From Kaistia terrae (lineage in GTDB: Bacteria; Pseudomonadota; Alphaproteobacteria; Rhizobiales; Kaistiaceae), in assembly GCF_026344005.1 (NCBI RefSeq), contig NZ_JAPKNH010000001.1, positions 62,001 through 126,000 of the forward strand: 64,000 nt of DNA, given 5' to 3'. Shown here piece by piece: positions 26,243 to 35,072 of the stretch. The position numbers and the translations under genes were made by a program. Below the pieces are notes generated by a model. That model was given only the letters and a program-made list of their open reading frames with translations, did no database searches and was not told where the DNA came from. How positions within the stretch are numbered: position 1 is the stretch's first letter; every line of letters begins with the position of its first letter.

Positions 26243-26890
26243 GTGGATAATTCATTGAATCGTTTGGCAATTTACGGCAGCAGTGGGTTCGCGAGGGAAG
26301 TGCTTCCGTTGGTGCGACAACAGCAGGGGGGGCCGTTGGACGTCGTCTTTGTCGACGATGACGTGTCGCTATGGGGGACAGAAGTGGCCGGCATCCCGGT
26401 CGTTCCGTTCGAGAAGGCGGTCAGCGAAGATAGGAGTTTCACGCTTGCGATTGCGGACTCCGCTGCTCGCAGGAGGCTGGCGTCTCGATGCGAGGCGAGT
26501 GGTGTGAGCTTCTTCGATGTGCAGGCTAAGTCTGCAGCATCTTTTGATCGAGTTGATGTCGGTATCGGTTTGATTGCGTGTGCGAATGTCGTTCTGACAT
26601 CGGATATAAGAATCGGGTCGCACTTCCACGCAAACATATACTCATACGTTGCGCACGACTGCATCATTGGTGACTATGTTACCTTTGCTCCGCGCGTAAA
26701 TTGCAATGGAAATGTTCATATTCATGATGGCGCCTATATTGGAACCGCCGCGATCCTCAAGCAGGGCCGTCCAGGAAAGCCGTTGATAATCGGTGCTGGT
26801 GCGGTGGTTGGAATGGGCGCCGTAGTCACAAAAGATGTCGAAGCCGGAAGTGTGGTCGTCGGCAATCCGGCTCGCGTCCTTGCAAAGTAG
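26243..26890 (+). CDS. Sugar O/N-acetyltransferase, PglD/NeuD-like
   Basis: A 215-residue hexapeptide-repeat enzyme. The N-terminal small Rossmann-like domain (LAIYGSSGFAREVLPLV) binds the UDP-sugar. The C-terminal left-handed beta helix carries the catalytic His138 in SYVAHDCIIGDYVTFAP and the acetyl-CoA site GKPLIIGAGAVVGMGAVV. PglD acetylates the 4-amino group of the UDP-sugar made by the aminotransferase, giving UDP-N,N'-diacetylbacillosamine. It lies between the PglC- and PglE-like genes. GTG start at 26243; the ribosome site is weak. Confidence 0.83.
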   Translation: MDNSLNRLAIYGSSGFAREVLPLVRQQQGGPLDVVFVDDDVSLWGTEVAGIPVVPFEKAVSEDRSFTLAIADSAARRRLASRCEASGVSFFDVQAKSAASFDRVDVGIGLIACANVVLTSDIRIGSHFHANIYSYVAHDCIIGDYVTFAPRVNCNGNVHIHDGAYIGTAAILKQGRPGKPLIIGAGAVVGMGAVVTKDVEAGSVVVGNPARVLAK

Positions 26891-26919
26891 CGGTTCGCGG
26901 CGCAACAACAGGTAGAGCC

Positions 26920-28095
26920 TTGCTCAATACATCCTTCTCCCCCTGGCCTTCCTTCGCTGTCGAGGAGGGCGATCTCGTGCGCGACGTGCTCTTGTCCAAT
27001 CGGGTCAACTACTGGACTGGCGAGCATGGGCGGCGGTTCGAGCAGGAGTTCGCGGACTGGTGCGGCAGCCGGCATGCCGTCGTGGTCGCCAATGGCACGG
27101 TGGCGATCGACTTAGCTTGGATCGCGCTCGGAATCCGGCCCGGCGACGAGATCGTTGTGACTTCTCGGACGTTCCTTGCCTCCGCTTCTTCGATCGTCAA
27201 TGCCGGCGCGGTTCCTGTTTTCGCGGATGTCGATCCGGACAGCCAGAACATCACGGCCGCAACGGTCGAGCGGGTTCTGACCTCGCGCACCAGAGCTATT
27301 CTCGCCGTGCATCTGGCTGGTTGGCCCTGCGAGATGGACGGATTGCGACAACTGGCGACGGCGCGCGGACTTTACCTGGTCGAAGATTGCGCCCAGGCGC
27401 ATGGCGCGCGCTATCAGGGCAAACCAGTCGGCACGCTCGGCGACATCGCCGCATGGTCGTTCTGCCAGGACAAGATCATGACCACTGCCGGCGAGGGTGG
27501 CATGGTGACCACCGACAATCCGGAATGGTGGTCGCGCATGTGGTCCTACAAGGATCATGGAAAATCCTTTGAAGCCGTCTATCAGCGCGAGCACTCGCCC
27601 GGCTTTCGCTGGTTGCACGAAAGCTTCGGCACGAATTGGCGGCTGCCTGAAATCCAGTCCGCTATCGGCCGGTTTCAGCTGAAGCAGATGGATGCGTGGC
27701 ACGCCGCACGAACGAGGAATGCGGAAGCGATCCTGGACGCCGCGCGGTCATCGGCGGTGTTGCGTGTCCCGGTCATGCCGAACCATATCGAGCACGGCTG
27801 GTACAAGTGCTACGCCTTCGTGCGTCCCGAGCGCCTGAGCGCGGATTGGTCGCGCGACCGGATCATCGCCGAGATCGTGGCGCGCGGCGTGCCCTGCTAT
27901 TCGGGGGCGTGCTCGGAGATCTATCGCGAGAAGGCGTTTGACGGGACTGGCTGGCGCCCGACGCAGCCATTGCCCGTCGCAAGGGAACTCGGCGAAACCA
28001 GTCTGATGTTTCTGGTCCATCCGACGTTGACCGCGGACGAGATTGAAAAGACCCGCTCCACGATCCTTGAGGTCAGCGACCTGTCGTTGCGCTAG
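26920..28095 (+). CDS. DegT/DnrJ/EryC1 sugar aminotransferase, PglE-like
   Basis: A 391-residue PLP enzyme of the DegT group. The PLP lysine is Lys185 in FCQDKIMTTAGEGG, with the Asp of LYLVEDCAQAHGA contacting the cofactor. It would transfer an amino group from glutamate to the 4-keto sugar produced by the PglF-like dehydratase. Start chosen at TTG 26920 because GGTAGAG lies just before it and the usual N-terminus (SPWPSF) begins there. Neighbours on both sides are the acetyltransferase and dehydratase of the same pathway. Confidence 0.85.
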   Translation: MLNTSFSPWPSFAVEEGDLVRDVLLSNRVNYWTGEHGRRFEQEFADWCGSRHAVVVANGTVAIDLAWIALGIRPGDEIVVTSRTFLASASSIVNAGAVPVFADVDPDSQNITAATVERVLTSRTRAILAVHLAGWPCEMDGLRQLATARGLYLVEDCAQAHGARYQGKPVGTLGDIAAWSFCQDKIMTTAGEGGMVTTDNPEWWSRMWSYKDHGKSFEAVYQREHSPGFRWLHESFGTNWRLPEIQSAIGRFQLKQMDAWHAARTRNAEAILDAARSSAVLRVPVMPNHIEHGWYKCYAFVRPERLSADWSRDRIIAEIVARGVPCYSGACSEIYREKAFDGTGWRPTQPLPVARELGETSLMFLVHPTLTADEIEKTRSTILEVSDLSLR

Positions 28096-28282
28096 GTCGC
28101 GCGGCGACTGCCTAGGCTTCGTCGGATGAATCTTAGTCCCGCAAATTCATAGTGTCGCGCACGTTTCCCGAAAGAGTGGCGCTCGCCCAGGCGGCGATCG
28201 TCACCGCGGCAAGTCCTGATATCGATCTGGCGCCGGTCGCCTATCCACCTTCCGTAAAAATCCATTCATATGGATCACTCGC

Positions 28283-30265
28283 ATGGCGCGGTTTCGCGCC
28301 AGAGGTCGAATAGTGTCTCGAATACAAGCATTGCGTCCCCTTGATTTTTTGCATGAGCGGGCGCGTGGCCTGTCTCGTCCACAAAAGCAGTTGATCATCG
28401 CGGCGATGGATCTGGTTCTGATCGGCGTTTCGTTGTGGGCGGCGTCCGCGGTTCGGCTGGGTGGGGTTTGGCCTGACGAAGTATGGGGGGAGGGGTGGCC
28501 GCTGCTGGTGGTGCTGCCGCCGATCGGCGTCGCGCTGTTCCATGGACTGGGGCTTTATCGGTTCGTGCTGCGTTCGCTGGGCCGGCATGACGTCATCCGG
28601 ATCGCGCAGGCGAGCTTCATGCTGTCCCTGATCCTGGCGGCGTTCGGCTTCTTTGATTTCGGACTGTTCCTGCCGCGCTCCACGCCGATCATCTTCGGGC
28701 TGCTGCTGGCCTTCTTGATGGTGATCGGCCGCGGCGCTGCCAGGAGTTACTATCAGCTGCTGCGAGAGCGCGGCTTCCAGAAGCGCCCCGTCATCGTATA
28801 TGGCGCCGGCGAGAGCGGCCTCCAATTGGTGGCCGCGCTGCATGCTGGACGCGAGTTCCGGCCAGTCGCCTACCTCGACGACGACAAGGACCTGCAGGGA
28901 CGGTTCATCGCCGGAAGGCGGGTCCATGCACCTGGCGATGTCGATGCGTTATCGAAGAGATTCGCCGCGACCGACGTATTCCTGGCGCTGCCTTCCATCT
29001 CGCGGGCACGGCGGAAGGAGATTGTTAGCTTTCTGTCGCAGCGACCCGTCAGGGTTCAGACCATTCCCTCTATGGTTGAGCTGGCGGCGGGCTTCGAGAA
29101 TATCGACCGGCTTCGGGAAGTAGGTGTCCAGGAACTGCTCAATCGCGATGCGGTCGATCCAGTGAGCGCCTTGTTCTCCTCCGTTCGCGGTAAGTCCGTG
29201 ATGGTGACGGGGGCCGGCGGATCGATCGGCTCGGAACTGTGCCGGCAGATACTAGCGATGCAACCGTTGCGGATCGTGCTGTTCGAGATGTCCGAGGCAG
29301 CGCTCTACTCGACGGAGATCGAGCTGCGCGAGTTGGCGGCGGAGGTGGATGTCGAGCTCGTGGCGACCCTGGGCTCCGTCTGCGATGAGGCTCGGCTCCA
29401 CCAGATCGTGCTGGGCTATGACGTCGAGACAATCTACCACGCCGCCGCCTACAAGCACGTGCCTCTGGTCGAGGCGAACCCGCTAGAGGGTATCCGCAAC
29501 AATATCTTGGGGACTCGGGCGGTGGCGCGGATCGCCGCCATCTGCGGGGTCGACCGGGTGATCCTGGTCTCTACGGACAAGGCGGTGCGGCCGACCAGCG
29601 TCATGGGCGCAACCAAGCGGCTGGCCGAGATGGTGCTCCAGCATGCGCAGGCGCAAACGGCCGAGACCATTTACTGCATGGTGCGCTTCGGGAACGTGAT
29701 GGGGTCGTCGGGCTCGGTCATCCCGCTGTTCCAGAAGCAGATCGCCGCGGGAGGGCCGGTGACTGTGACCCATCCCGAGGTCATCCGCTATTTCATGACG
29801 ATTCCCGAGGCCGCGCAGCTAGTTGTACAGGCTGGCAGCCTCGGCAAGGGCGGTGACGTGTTTTTGCTCGACATGGGCACCCCGGTTGCGATTCTCGACC
29901 TGGCAAAGCGGATGATTCACCTGTCCGGGCTAGAGGTTAAAGATGCCGAGACGCCGCAAGGCGACATCGAGATCGCCTTCACGGGCTTACGTCCTGGCGA
30001 GAAGCTGTTCGAGGAACTGCTGGTCTCGGGCGATGTGCTTTCGACATCACATCCAAAGATAATGCGGTCGATGGACGGGCCGACGGATTTTCACGATCTT
30101 GATGCCGCTCTGATCGAACTTGAGAATGCGGTTCGCGATCACGACATCCAGGGCGCACTACGTGTCTTGCAACGTACTGTCGAGGGATTTGAGTCGGAGT
30201 ATATTCCGCCTGAATTGCCGACTCAGTTGATTGGCATCATGTTAAGCGATACACAGGCCGCATAG
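28283..30265 (+). CDS. Membrane UDP-HexNAc 4,6-dehydratase, PglF/WbpM-like
   Basis: A 660-residue protein. Four N-terminal membrane helices (about residues 35-150) precede a CoA-binding-like Rossmann domain (VIVYGAGESGLQLVAAL) and then the catalytic SDR domain with NAD motif VTGAGGSIGSELCRQI and STDKAVRPTSVMGATKR, where Met replaces the classical Tyr as usual in this family. RFGNVMGSSGSVIPLF is diagnostic. It removes water from UDP-GlcNAc to give the 4-keto-6-deoxy sugar, the first step to bacillosamine. Start at ATG 28283; a nearby GTG at 28313 is possible. A gene-free, AT-rich stretch follows it. Confidence 0.88.
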   Translation: MARFRARGRIVSRIQALRPLDFLHERARGLSRPQKQLIIAAMDLVLIGVSLWAASAVRLGGVWPDEVWGEGWPLLVVLPPIGVALFHGLGLYRFVLRSLGRHDVIRIAQASFMLSLILAAFGFFDFGLFLPRSTPIIFGLLLAFLMVIGRGAARSYYQLLRERGFQKRPVIVYGAGESGLQLVAALHAGREFRPVAYLDDDKDLQGRFIAGRRVHAPGDVDALSKRFAATDVFLALPSISRARRKEIVSFLSQRPVRVQTIPSMVELAAGFENIDRLREVGVQELLNRDAVDPVSALFSSVRGKSVMVTGAGGSIGSELCRQILAMQPLRIVLFEMSEAALYSTEIELRELAAEVDVELVATLGSVCDEARLHQIVLGYDVETIYHAAAYKHVPLVEANPLEGIRNNILGTRAVARIAAICGVDRVILVSTDKAVRPTSVMGATKRLAEMVLQHAQAQTAETIYCMVRFGNVMGSSGSVIPLFQKQIAAGGPVTVTHPEVIRYFMTIPEAAQLVVQAGSLGKGGDVFLLDMGTPVAILDLAKRMIHLSGLEVKDAETPQGDIEIAFTGLRPGEKLFEELLVSGDVLSTSHPKIMRSMDGPTDFHDLDAALIELENAVRDHDIQGALRVLQRTVEGFESEYIPPELPTQLIGIMLSDTQAA

Positions 30266-30515
30266 TCGCGGGCATTATTTGAGAAAAATACACTAGATCG
30301 CAAAATTTATATTTTAGATTTGCGGACTGAATAGGATTTTATCCGTTACAAATTGTGAATAATCTTACGACTGTTCACTGTTTTTGTGCCGCTTGATCGT
30401 AAAAGTTGTTCCGCCTGGATTTGGACCGCTCTTGATTTGCGGACTTTAGGTTGCTAGTCTGAAATTGAATGCGCTGGCTTGTAATAAGCTGGTCATACTG
30501 TTGAGAGGGTTACCG
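30266..30515 (+). promoter_or_regulatory. AT-rich intergenic region with a 12-bp direct repeat
   Basis: 250 bp, strikingly AT-rich around 30280-30370, unlike the GC-rich surroundings. GATTTGCGGACT occurs twice in the same direction (30317-30328 and 30434-30445). It probably holds an internal promoter for the export half of the cluster; the repeat is a candidate regulator site. Confidence 0.5.
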
Positions 30516-30998
30516 ATGTCTGCAGCAAGGCTTATCGCCTCGGGCATGATCGCCATGGCGGCTGTTTCGGGAATTTCGGTTTCTGGTGCGCAGGCGCTGA
30601 CCGCGGGTGATTGCGGGTGCTTCGCGGCCTCTACGGCTCAGGCCGCTATTCTGACGTCGGCGAGCGGGCGCGTCGTGGTGTCCGGCAGTGCGGCTCCCCG
30701 GATCGGTGTTTCTGGCCAGAAGCTGTTTGTTGGAGAGCGTGTCGCCGTCGGTGCGAACGGTGCCGCCAAGGTTTCTATCGGGTCGTGCGGCCTCGCAGTT
30801 CAGTCCGGACAGGAACTGCTCCTGCAACGGGTTCAGGGTGGGGTTTGCGCGTCCGTGCCGGGTGGTGCTGTCGCTCCGGGTCTTGCCGCCAAGTCGAGCA
30901 TCCCGACGGTCCCGTTGGTCATTGGTGGGACAGCTTTGGTGGCCGGAGCGGTCGCGCTTGCGGTCTCGTCCGGTGAGGATTCTCCCGCCAGTCCCTGA
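30516..30998 (+). CDS. Secreted FecR-like small protein of the polysaccharide cluster
   Basis: 160 residues. A signal peptide (about 1-29, ending SGAQA) is followed by a Ser/Ala/Gly-rich region whose pattern SGRVVVSG, then LFVGERVAVGANGAAKVSIG and GLAVQSGQELLLQ, resembles a FecR-type beta domain. Two paired cysteines (CGCF and C at about 108/123) may form disulfides. The C-terminus (PLVIGGTALVAGAVALAV) is one membrane helix with a short acidic tail. Function is unknown. It lies between the sugar-synthesis and export genes, so a role in export or surface retention is a guess. ATG at 30516 has GAGAGGG; an upstream in-frame start at 30465 lacks this. Confidence 0.6.
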   Translation: MSAARLIASGMIAMAAVSGISVSGAQALTAGDCGCFAASTAQAAILTSASGRVVVSGSAAPRIGVSGQKLFVGERVAVGANGAAKVSIGSCGLAVQSGQELLLQRVQGGVCASVPGGAVAPGLAAKSSIPTVPLVIGGTALVAGAVALAVSSGEDSPASP

Positions 30999-31079
30999 TA
31001 GTCATTGGACCTGACGAGATTTATTTGTATCTGGTGGTGTATTGGCGGGCTTGAGTCTCGACTGGCCGGGGCTTAGCCT

Positions 31080-31913
31080 GTGATTGATCTTCATACTCAT
31101 ATTCTCCCAGCCTGCGATGATGGCTCGCCAGATCTGGCGACCTCTATCGCGATGGCGCGCATGGCTGTCGCCGATGGCATCCGTGTGATGGCGTGCACGC
31201 CGCACATCATGCCCGGCCTCTATCACAATGATGGTGAGGGTATTTCGCGCCGGACCGATGCCTTGCAGGCTGCGCTCGATGAGGCTGGCGTTGATTTGCG
31301 GCTCGTGACGGGCGCGGATATCCACATCGTCCCGGATCTGGCGCAGAAACTAACGACGGGTTTCGCGCCGACGCTGGCGGGGACGCGCTATTTCCTGCTG
31401 GAGCCGCCGCACCACGTCCTGCCGCCGCGGTTTGCCGAGTTCGTGCAGAAGTTGATCTCGGCCGGATACACGCCGATCCTTACCCATCCCGAGCGGCTTA
31501 CCTGGATGCAGGCCCATTACGGCATCCTCGAGCGGGTCAACGCGATGGGCGCGTTGCTCCAGATTACCGCCGGCTCGGTGACCGGCAATTTCGGCGCTTC
31601 GGCGCAGAAGTTGGCGGAGCGGATGCTGGGCGAGGGGAGGGTCGATCTCTTTGCGAGCGACGCGCACAACCTGAAAGGCCGCCCGCCGGTTCTGTCCAGG
31701 GCCTTCGCGGCCGTCGAGGCTTCGCTCGGATTGGCAGAGGCTAACCGGATGTTTGTCGAGACGCCCGGGCGCATTCTCGCCAACGAACGGGTCGAACCCG
31801 TAGGCCAGACACAGTCCGGCAGGGGATCCATGCAGAAGCGGCCAAGCGGCCTTCGTCGTCTCCTGGGTAATTCGATGCGACACTTTTTGGGAGATCGGCG
31901 CCATGAAGGCTAG
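31080..31913 (+). CDS. CpsB/YwqE-type protein tyrosine phosphatase (PHP family)
   Basis: A 277-residue PHP-fold metallo-phosphatase. IDLHTHILPACDDGSPDL supplies the first metal ligands, then CTPHIMPGLYH, TGADIHIVPDL, ILTHPERLTW and FASDAHNLKGRPP complete the site. CpsB proteins dephosphorylate the tyrosine-rich tail of the polysaccharide co-polymerase kinase, which is encoded 0.8 kb downstream. It starts at GTG 31080. It overlaps the Wza gene by 11 bp, linking the phosphatase to the export machinery. Confidence 0.87.
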   Translation: MIDLHTHILPACDDGSPDLATSIAMARMAVADGIRVMACTPHIMPGLYHNDGEGISRRTDALQAALDEAGVDLRLVTGADIHIVPDLAQKLTTGFAPTLAGTRYFLLEPPHHVLPPRFAEFVQKLISAGYTPILTHPERLTWMQAHYGILERVNAMGALLQITAGSVTGNFGASAQKLAERMLGEGRVDLFASDAHNLKGRPPVLSRAFAAVEASLGLAEANRMFVETPGRILANERVEPVGQTQSGRGSMQKRPSGLRRLLGNSMRHFLGDRRHEG

Positions 31914-32661
31914 ACCGCGAGTTAGACGTTACGGAGTCATCGCGGCGGCCGCCTTGCTGGCCGGTTGCACCGTGGGTGGCGCCGAGCGCCCGGCCAGCGG
32001 CGTGGCTACACCTGTTACGACGTCGTCATCGACTGGCCAGTACAATGGCGCGTTGCGTCAGGTTGCCGAATTGCCGGCGCCGCCCTCGACGGCGGGAGGC
32101 ACTGAACAACCCGTTGCCGTTGCAGACACGCTGGAGATATTCGTCTTCCAGGTCCCCGACCTTTCGCGCACCGTCCAGGTCGATAGTACCGGCCGGATCA
32201 GCCTGCCATTGGTTGGGGCGCTCTCTGTTGCCGGGAAACCCTTGCGCGCCGTTGAGGCGGAGATTACGCGCGCCTATTCGGCGAATTATCTCCAGAACCC
32301 GCAAATCACGGTCGCCGTAAAGGACTCGGTCTCACGACGCGTCACGATCGATGGCGAAGTGGGGCGCTCCGGCGTGTATCCGCTACCGCCAACAGCGTCG
32401 CTGCTCGACGCGATCGCCCTTGGTGGTGGCCTGAGCAAAATAGCGGATGAGCACAAGGTGTATGTCTACCGTGACATCAACGGTCAGAAGCTGGTCGCCA
32501 ACTATGATGTCGGGCAGATCCGGGCGGGACAGCGCGGCGATCCGCGCCTCTATGGCGGCGATGTTGTCGTTGTATTCAGCTCTGGCAGCAAGATTGCGAT
32601 GCAGAATCTGAAGGAAGCCTTGGGCGTGGCGACACCAATTGCGCGTCTTGCGATTCCATAG
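31903..32661 (+). CDS. Polysaccharide export outer-membrane lipoprotein, Wza/KpsD type
   Basis: A 252-residue lipoprotein precursor: signal peptide with lipobox LLAGC (lipidated Cys22), a low-complexity Ser/Thr/Pro linker, a poly-export domain (VADTLEIFVFQVPDLSRTVQVD and RISLPLVG), and a SLBB domain (VTIDGEVGRSGVYPLP). It is shorter than E. coli Wza (about 380) and has one SLBB repeat, as in many alphaproteobacterial EPS loci. It would form the outer-membrane portal working with the Wzc-like kinase next to it. Confidence 0.88.
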   Translation: MKARPRVRRYGVIAAAALLAGCTVGGAERPASGVATPVTTSSSTGQYNGALRQVAELPAPPSTAGGTEQPVAVADTLEIFVFQVPDLSRTVQVDSTGRISLPLVGALSVAGKPLRAVEAEITRAYSANYLQNPQITVAVKDSVSRRVTIDGEVGRSGVYPLPPTASLLDAIALGGGLSKIADEHKVYVYRDINGQKLVANYDVGQIRAGQRGDPRLYGGDVVVVFSSGSKIAMQNLKEALGVATPIARLAIP

Positions 32662-32699
32662 CGCCATGCCGCCAATTCTGAATTTACGGGGCCAGATCT

Positions 32700-35072
32700 A
32701 TGCATGACCGGCGTACCATGGCCTTGGATCGCGATGGTGCCGCGAACCTGCCTGCCAATGATTTCTATAATGGCCCTGGATATGGGCAGCGCCTGTATGG
32801 CTACCCGGAAGCGGAGGAGCCCGCAGGCATCGACCCGCTCCGGCTGCTGTTCTATATCGTCGAATATCGCTGGCTGATTGCTATCCTGCTCGCGGTAGGC
32901 CTGGTCTCCGGACTAACCATCACGATGATGCAGACGCCAAAGTATCAGGCGACGGCGCGACTTGAAGTGCAGATTCCATCGGCACGCGTGTTCCAGGATA
33001 TGGAACTCGTCTCCGAGTCTTCCGACATCCGGGCCTTCCTGACGGCTCGCGAACGATTGAAGAGCCGTGCCTTGGCGCAGCGCGTCGTGCTCGGGTTGGG
33101 CCTGTCTGAGCGGACGGCCTTTCTGTTCCCTGCGCCCGATTTCGCCATCGGCAATATTTTCCGTCGTGCTTTTGGGGCTAGTGCTTCGGAGGCGTTGGAT
33201 GATTATGCGCCGGAGGAACGCGAGGAAATTGCGATCAATCGGATTGTCGACAATCTTGCTGTCGATCTCGTTACCAACACGAGCCTGCTGTCCATCAATT
33301 ATCGAGACCAGGATCGTCGCACGGCGCAAGAGGTAGCCAACCAGATCGCCCAGAGCTACATCGACCAGCGCGTCGACCAAACCGGTGCGACGTCGGAACT
33401 GGCGCGGCAATTTATCCAGGATCAGGTCGGTCAGGTTAAAACCAAGCTGCAGAGATCCGAGCAAGAACTGGTCGACTACGCTAAGGAAGCCGGCATCACG
33501 GTCACCGGCTCGGAAGGTTCATTGATCGAAAATAGTATGCAAGCGATCAATGCCGCGCTCTCGAAGGCCGTCGAAGACCGTCTTAGTCAAGAGCGACTGG
33601 TTCAGCAGATCAACGCGGGCCGCGGGGCGAGCCTTGAACAGGTTCTGGTCAGCGAGGGACTGCAGAAATTGCGGGGTGAGATCGCTGCGCGTAGTGCCGA
33701 ATATCAGCAAAAACTAGGAACCTTCAAGCCCGGCTTTCCCGAAATGCAGCAACTTCAGGCGCAGATCAGGGAACTGCGCAAGCAATATGACGACGGTGTT
33801 GCCATCATAACGGATGGTGTCCGGCTAAAGCTCGACGATGCGACCGCCGAAGAGGCCGATCTGAAGCAAAAGTTAGCCGAGATGCAGGCCGAGCAGGCCA
33901 CGTATCAAGATAAAAATATACGTTATACGATACTAAAGCGTGAGGTTGACTCGGATCGAGCGCAGTACCAGAGCCTGATTGGGAAGTTAAGCGACGCGAA
34001 CATTACATCGGAACTGCGTCAGCAGAACGCGGTTATTGTTGATTTGGCACCGCTGCCACGGTTCCCGGTCTCTCCGAGGCTTTCGATCAACCTGGCAATC
34101 GCTATCATGCTATTCGCGGCTATGGCCGCTACGATTATCTATGTCCTTGAGCTGCTCAACAATACATTCGTCAATCCCGATCAGGTCGAGAAGGAACTGC
34201 AGTTGCCTGTCATGGGCATTCTGCCTGAGGTGGATGCGGAGCTTTTGGCCGAGAGCATCGCGGATCCGACCTCCGGATTGTCGGAAGCCTATCGGAGCCT
34301 GCGGACCGCCCTTCAGTTTTCCGGCACTGACGGGGCTCCCAAGACGCTTGTGATCACATCGTCGGAACCGTCCGAAGGAAAATCGACCACCGTCTTCAAA
34401 TTGGCCAAGGATTTCGGCGTGCTCGGCCAAAAAGTCCTGGTCATTGACGGAGATCTCCGCAAACCAAATGTGCATCGTCAGTTTAGTATCGACAACACAC
34501 TCGGGCTGAGCAATCTGCTGACAAACACGGTGCGCGCTGAGGAATTGTCAACCGTGGTGCGGCAGACCAAGGAAGAGAACGTCTGGGCAATCACGTCCGG
34601 AACCATTCCGCCCAATCCGGCCGATTTGCTGTCGTCGCAGCGCATGGCCCAGTTAATCGAGAGGATGTCGCAGCGCTTCGATTTGGTGCTGATCGATGCG
34701 CCGCCTGTGGTCGGCCTATCGGACGCGCCGATCCTCTCGCGTCTCGCTCAGGGTACATTGCTCGTCGTTTGTGCCAACAAGGTCACTCGGAAGTCCGCCA
34801 AGAATGCGCTGAAGAGGCTGAAGTCCGCCGGGGCGCAGGTCGTAGGGGCGGCCCTTTCCAGGTTCAGCGTCGGCAAGTTCGACTACAGCTATGCTTATCG
34901 ATACATGAACTATCACTATTACAACTATGGCGGAGAGACGCCGAAGCTGGAGGGGCAGAGTGGCGACAGCAAGTCTGAAACGCAACAACCGGCCCATCGC
35001 CATCGCAATTTGGTCGGCCGCGCTCGTGTTGTCCTTGCTCGTCTTGGTCGAAGGCTTAAGCCGGTCGGTTGA
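32700..35072 (+). CDS. Polysaccharide co-polymerase with C-terminal tyrosine autokinase (Wzc/ExoP type)
   Basis: 790 residues. A Wzz domain lies between two membrane helices (about 60-80 and 460-480), with a long periplasmic coiled-coil region (about 230-420). A BY-kinase domain follows: Walker A SSEPSEGKSTT (Lys561), Walker A' KVLVIDGDLRKPN and Walker B FDLVLIDAPP. A tyrosine cluster near the end (YSYAYRYMNYHYYNYGG) is the autophosphorylation tail. It controls chain length and export; its phosphorylation would be reversed by the CpsB-like enzyme upstream. The sequence continues past the Tyr cluster by about 45 Arg-rich residues, which the next gene overlaps. Confidence 0.92.
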   Translation: MHDRRTMALDRDGAANLPANDFYNGPGYGQRLYGYPEAEEPAGIDPLRLLFYIVEYRWLIAILLAVGLVSGLTITMMQTPKYQATARLEVQIPSARVFQDMELVSESSDIRAFLTARERLKSRALAQRVVLGLGLSERTAFLFPAPDFAIGNIFRRAFGASASEALDDYAPEEREEIAINRIVDNLAVDLVTNTSLLSINYRDQDRRTAQEVANQIAQSYIDQRVDQTGATSELARQFIQDQVGQVKTKLQRSEQELVDYAKEAGITVTGSEGSLIENSMQAINAALSKAVEDRLSQERLVQQINAGRGASLEQVLVSEGLQKLRGEIAARSAEYQQKLGTFKPGFPEMQQLQAQIRELRKQYDDGVAIITDGVRLKLDDATAEEADLKQKLAEMQAEQATYQDKNIRYTILKREVDSDRAQYQSLIGKLSDANITSELRQQNAVIVDLAPLPRFPVSPRLSINLAIAIMLFAAMAATIIYVLELLNNTFVNPDQVEKELQLPVMGILPEVDAELLAESIADPTSGLSEAYRSLRTALQFSGTDGAPKTLVITSSEPSEGKSTTVFKLAKDFGVLGQKVLVIDGDLRKPNVHRQFSIDNTLGLSNLLTNTVRAEELSTVVRQTKEENVWAITSGTIPPNPADLLSSQRMAQLIERMSQRFDLVLIDAPPVVGLSDAPILSRLAQGTLLVVCANKVTRKSAKNALKRLKSAGAQVVGAALSRFSVGKFDYSYAYRYMNYHYYNYGGETPKLEGQSGDSKSETQQPAHRHRNLVGRARVVLARLGRRLKPVG

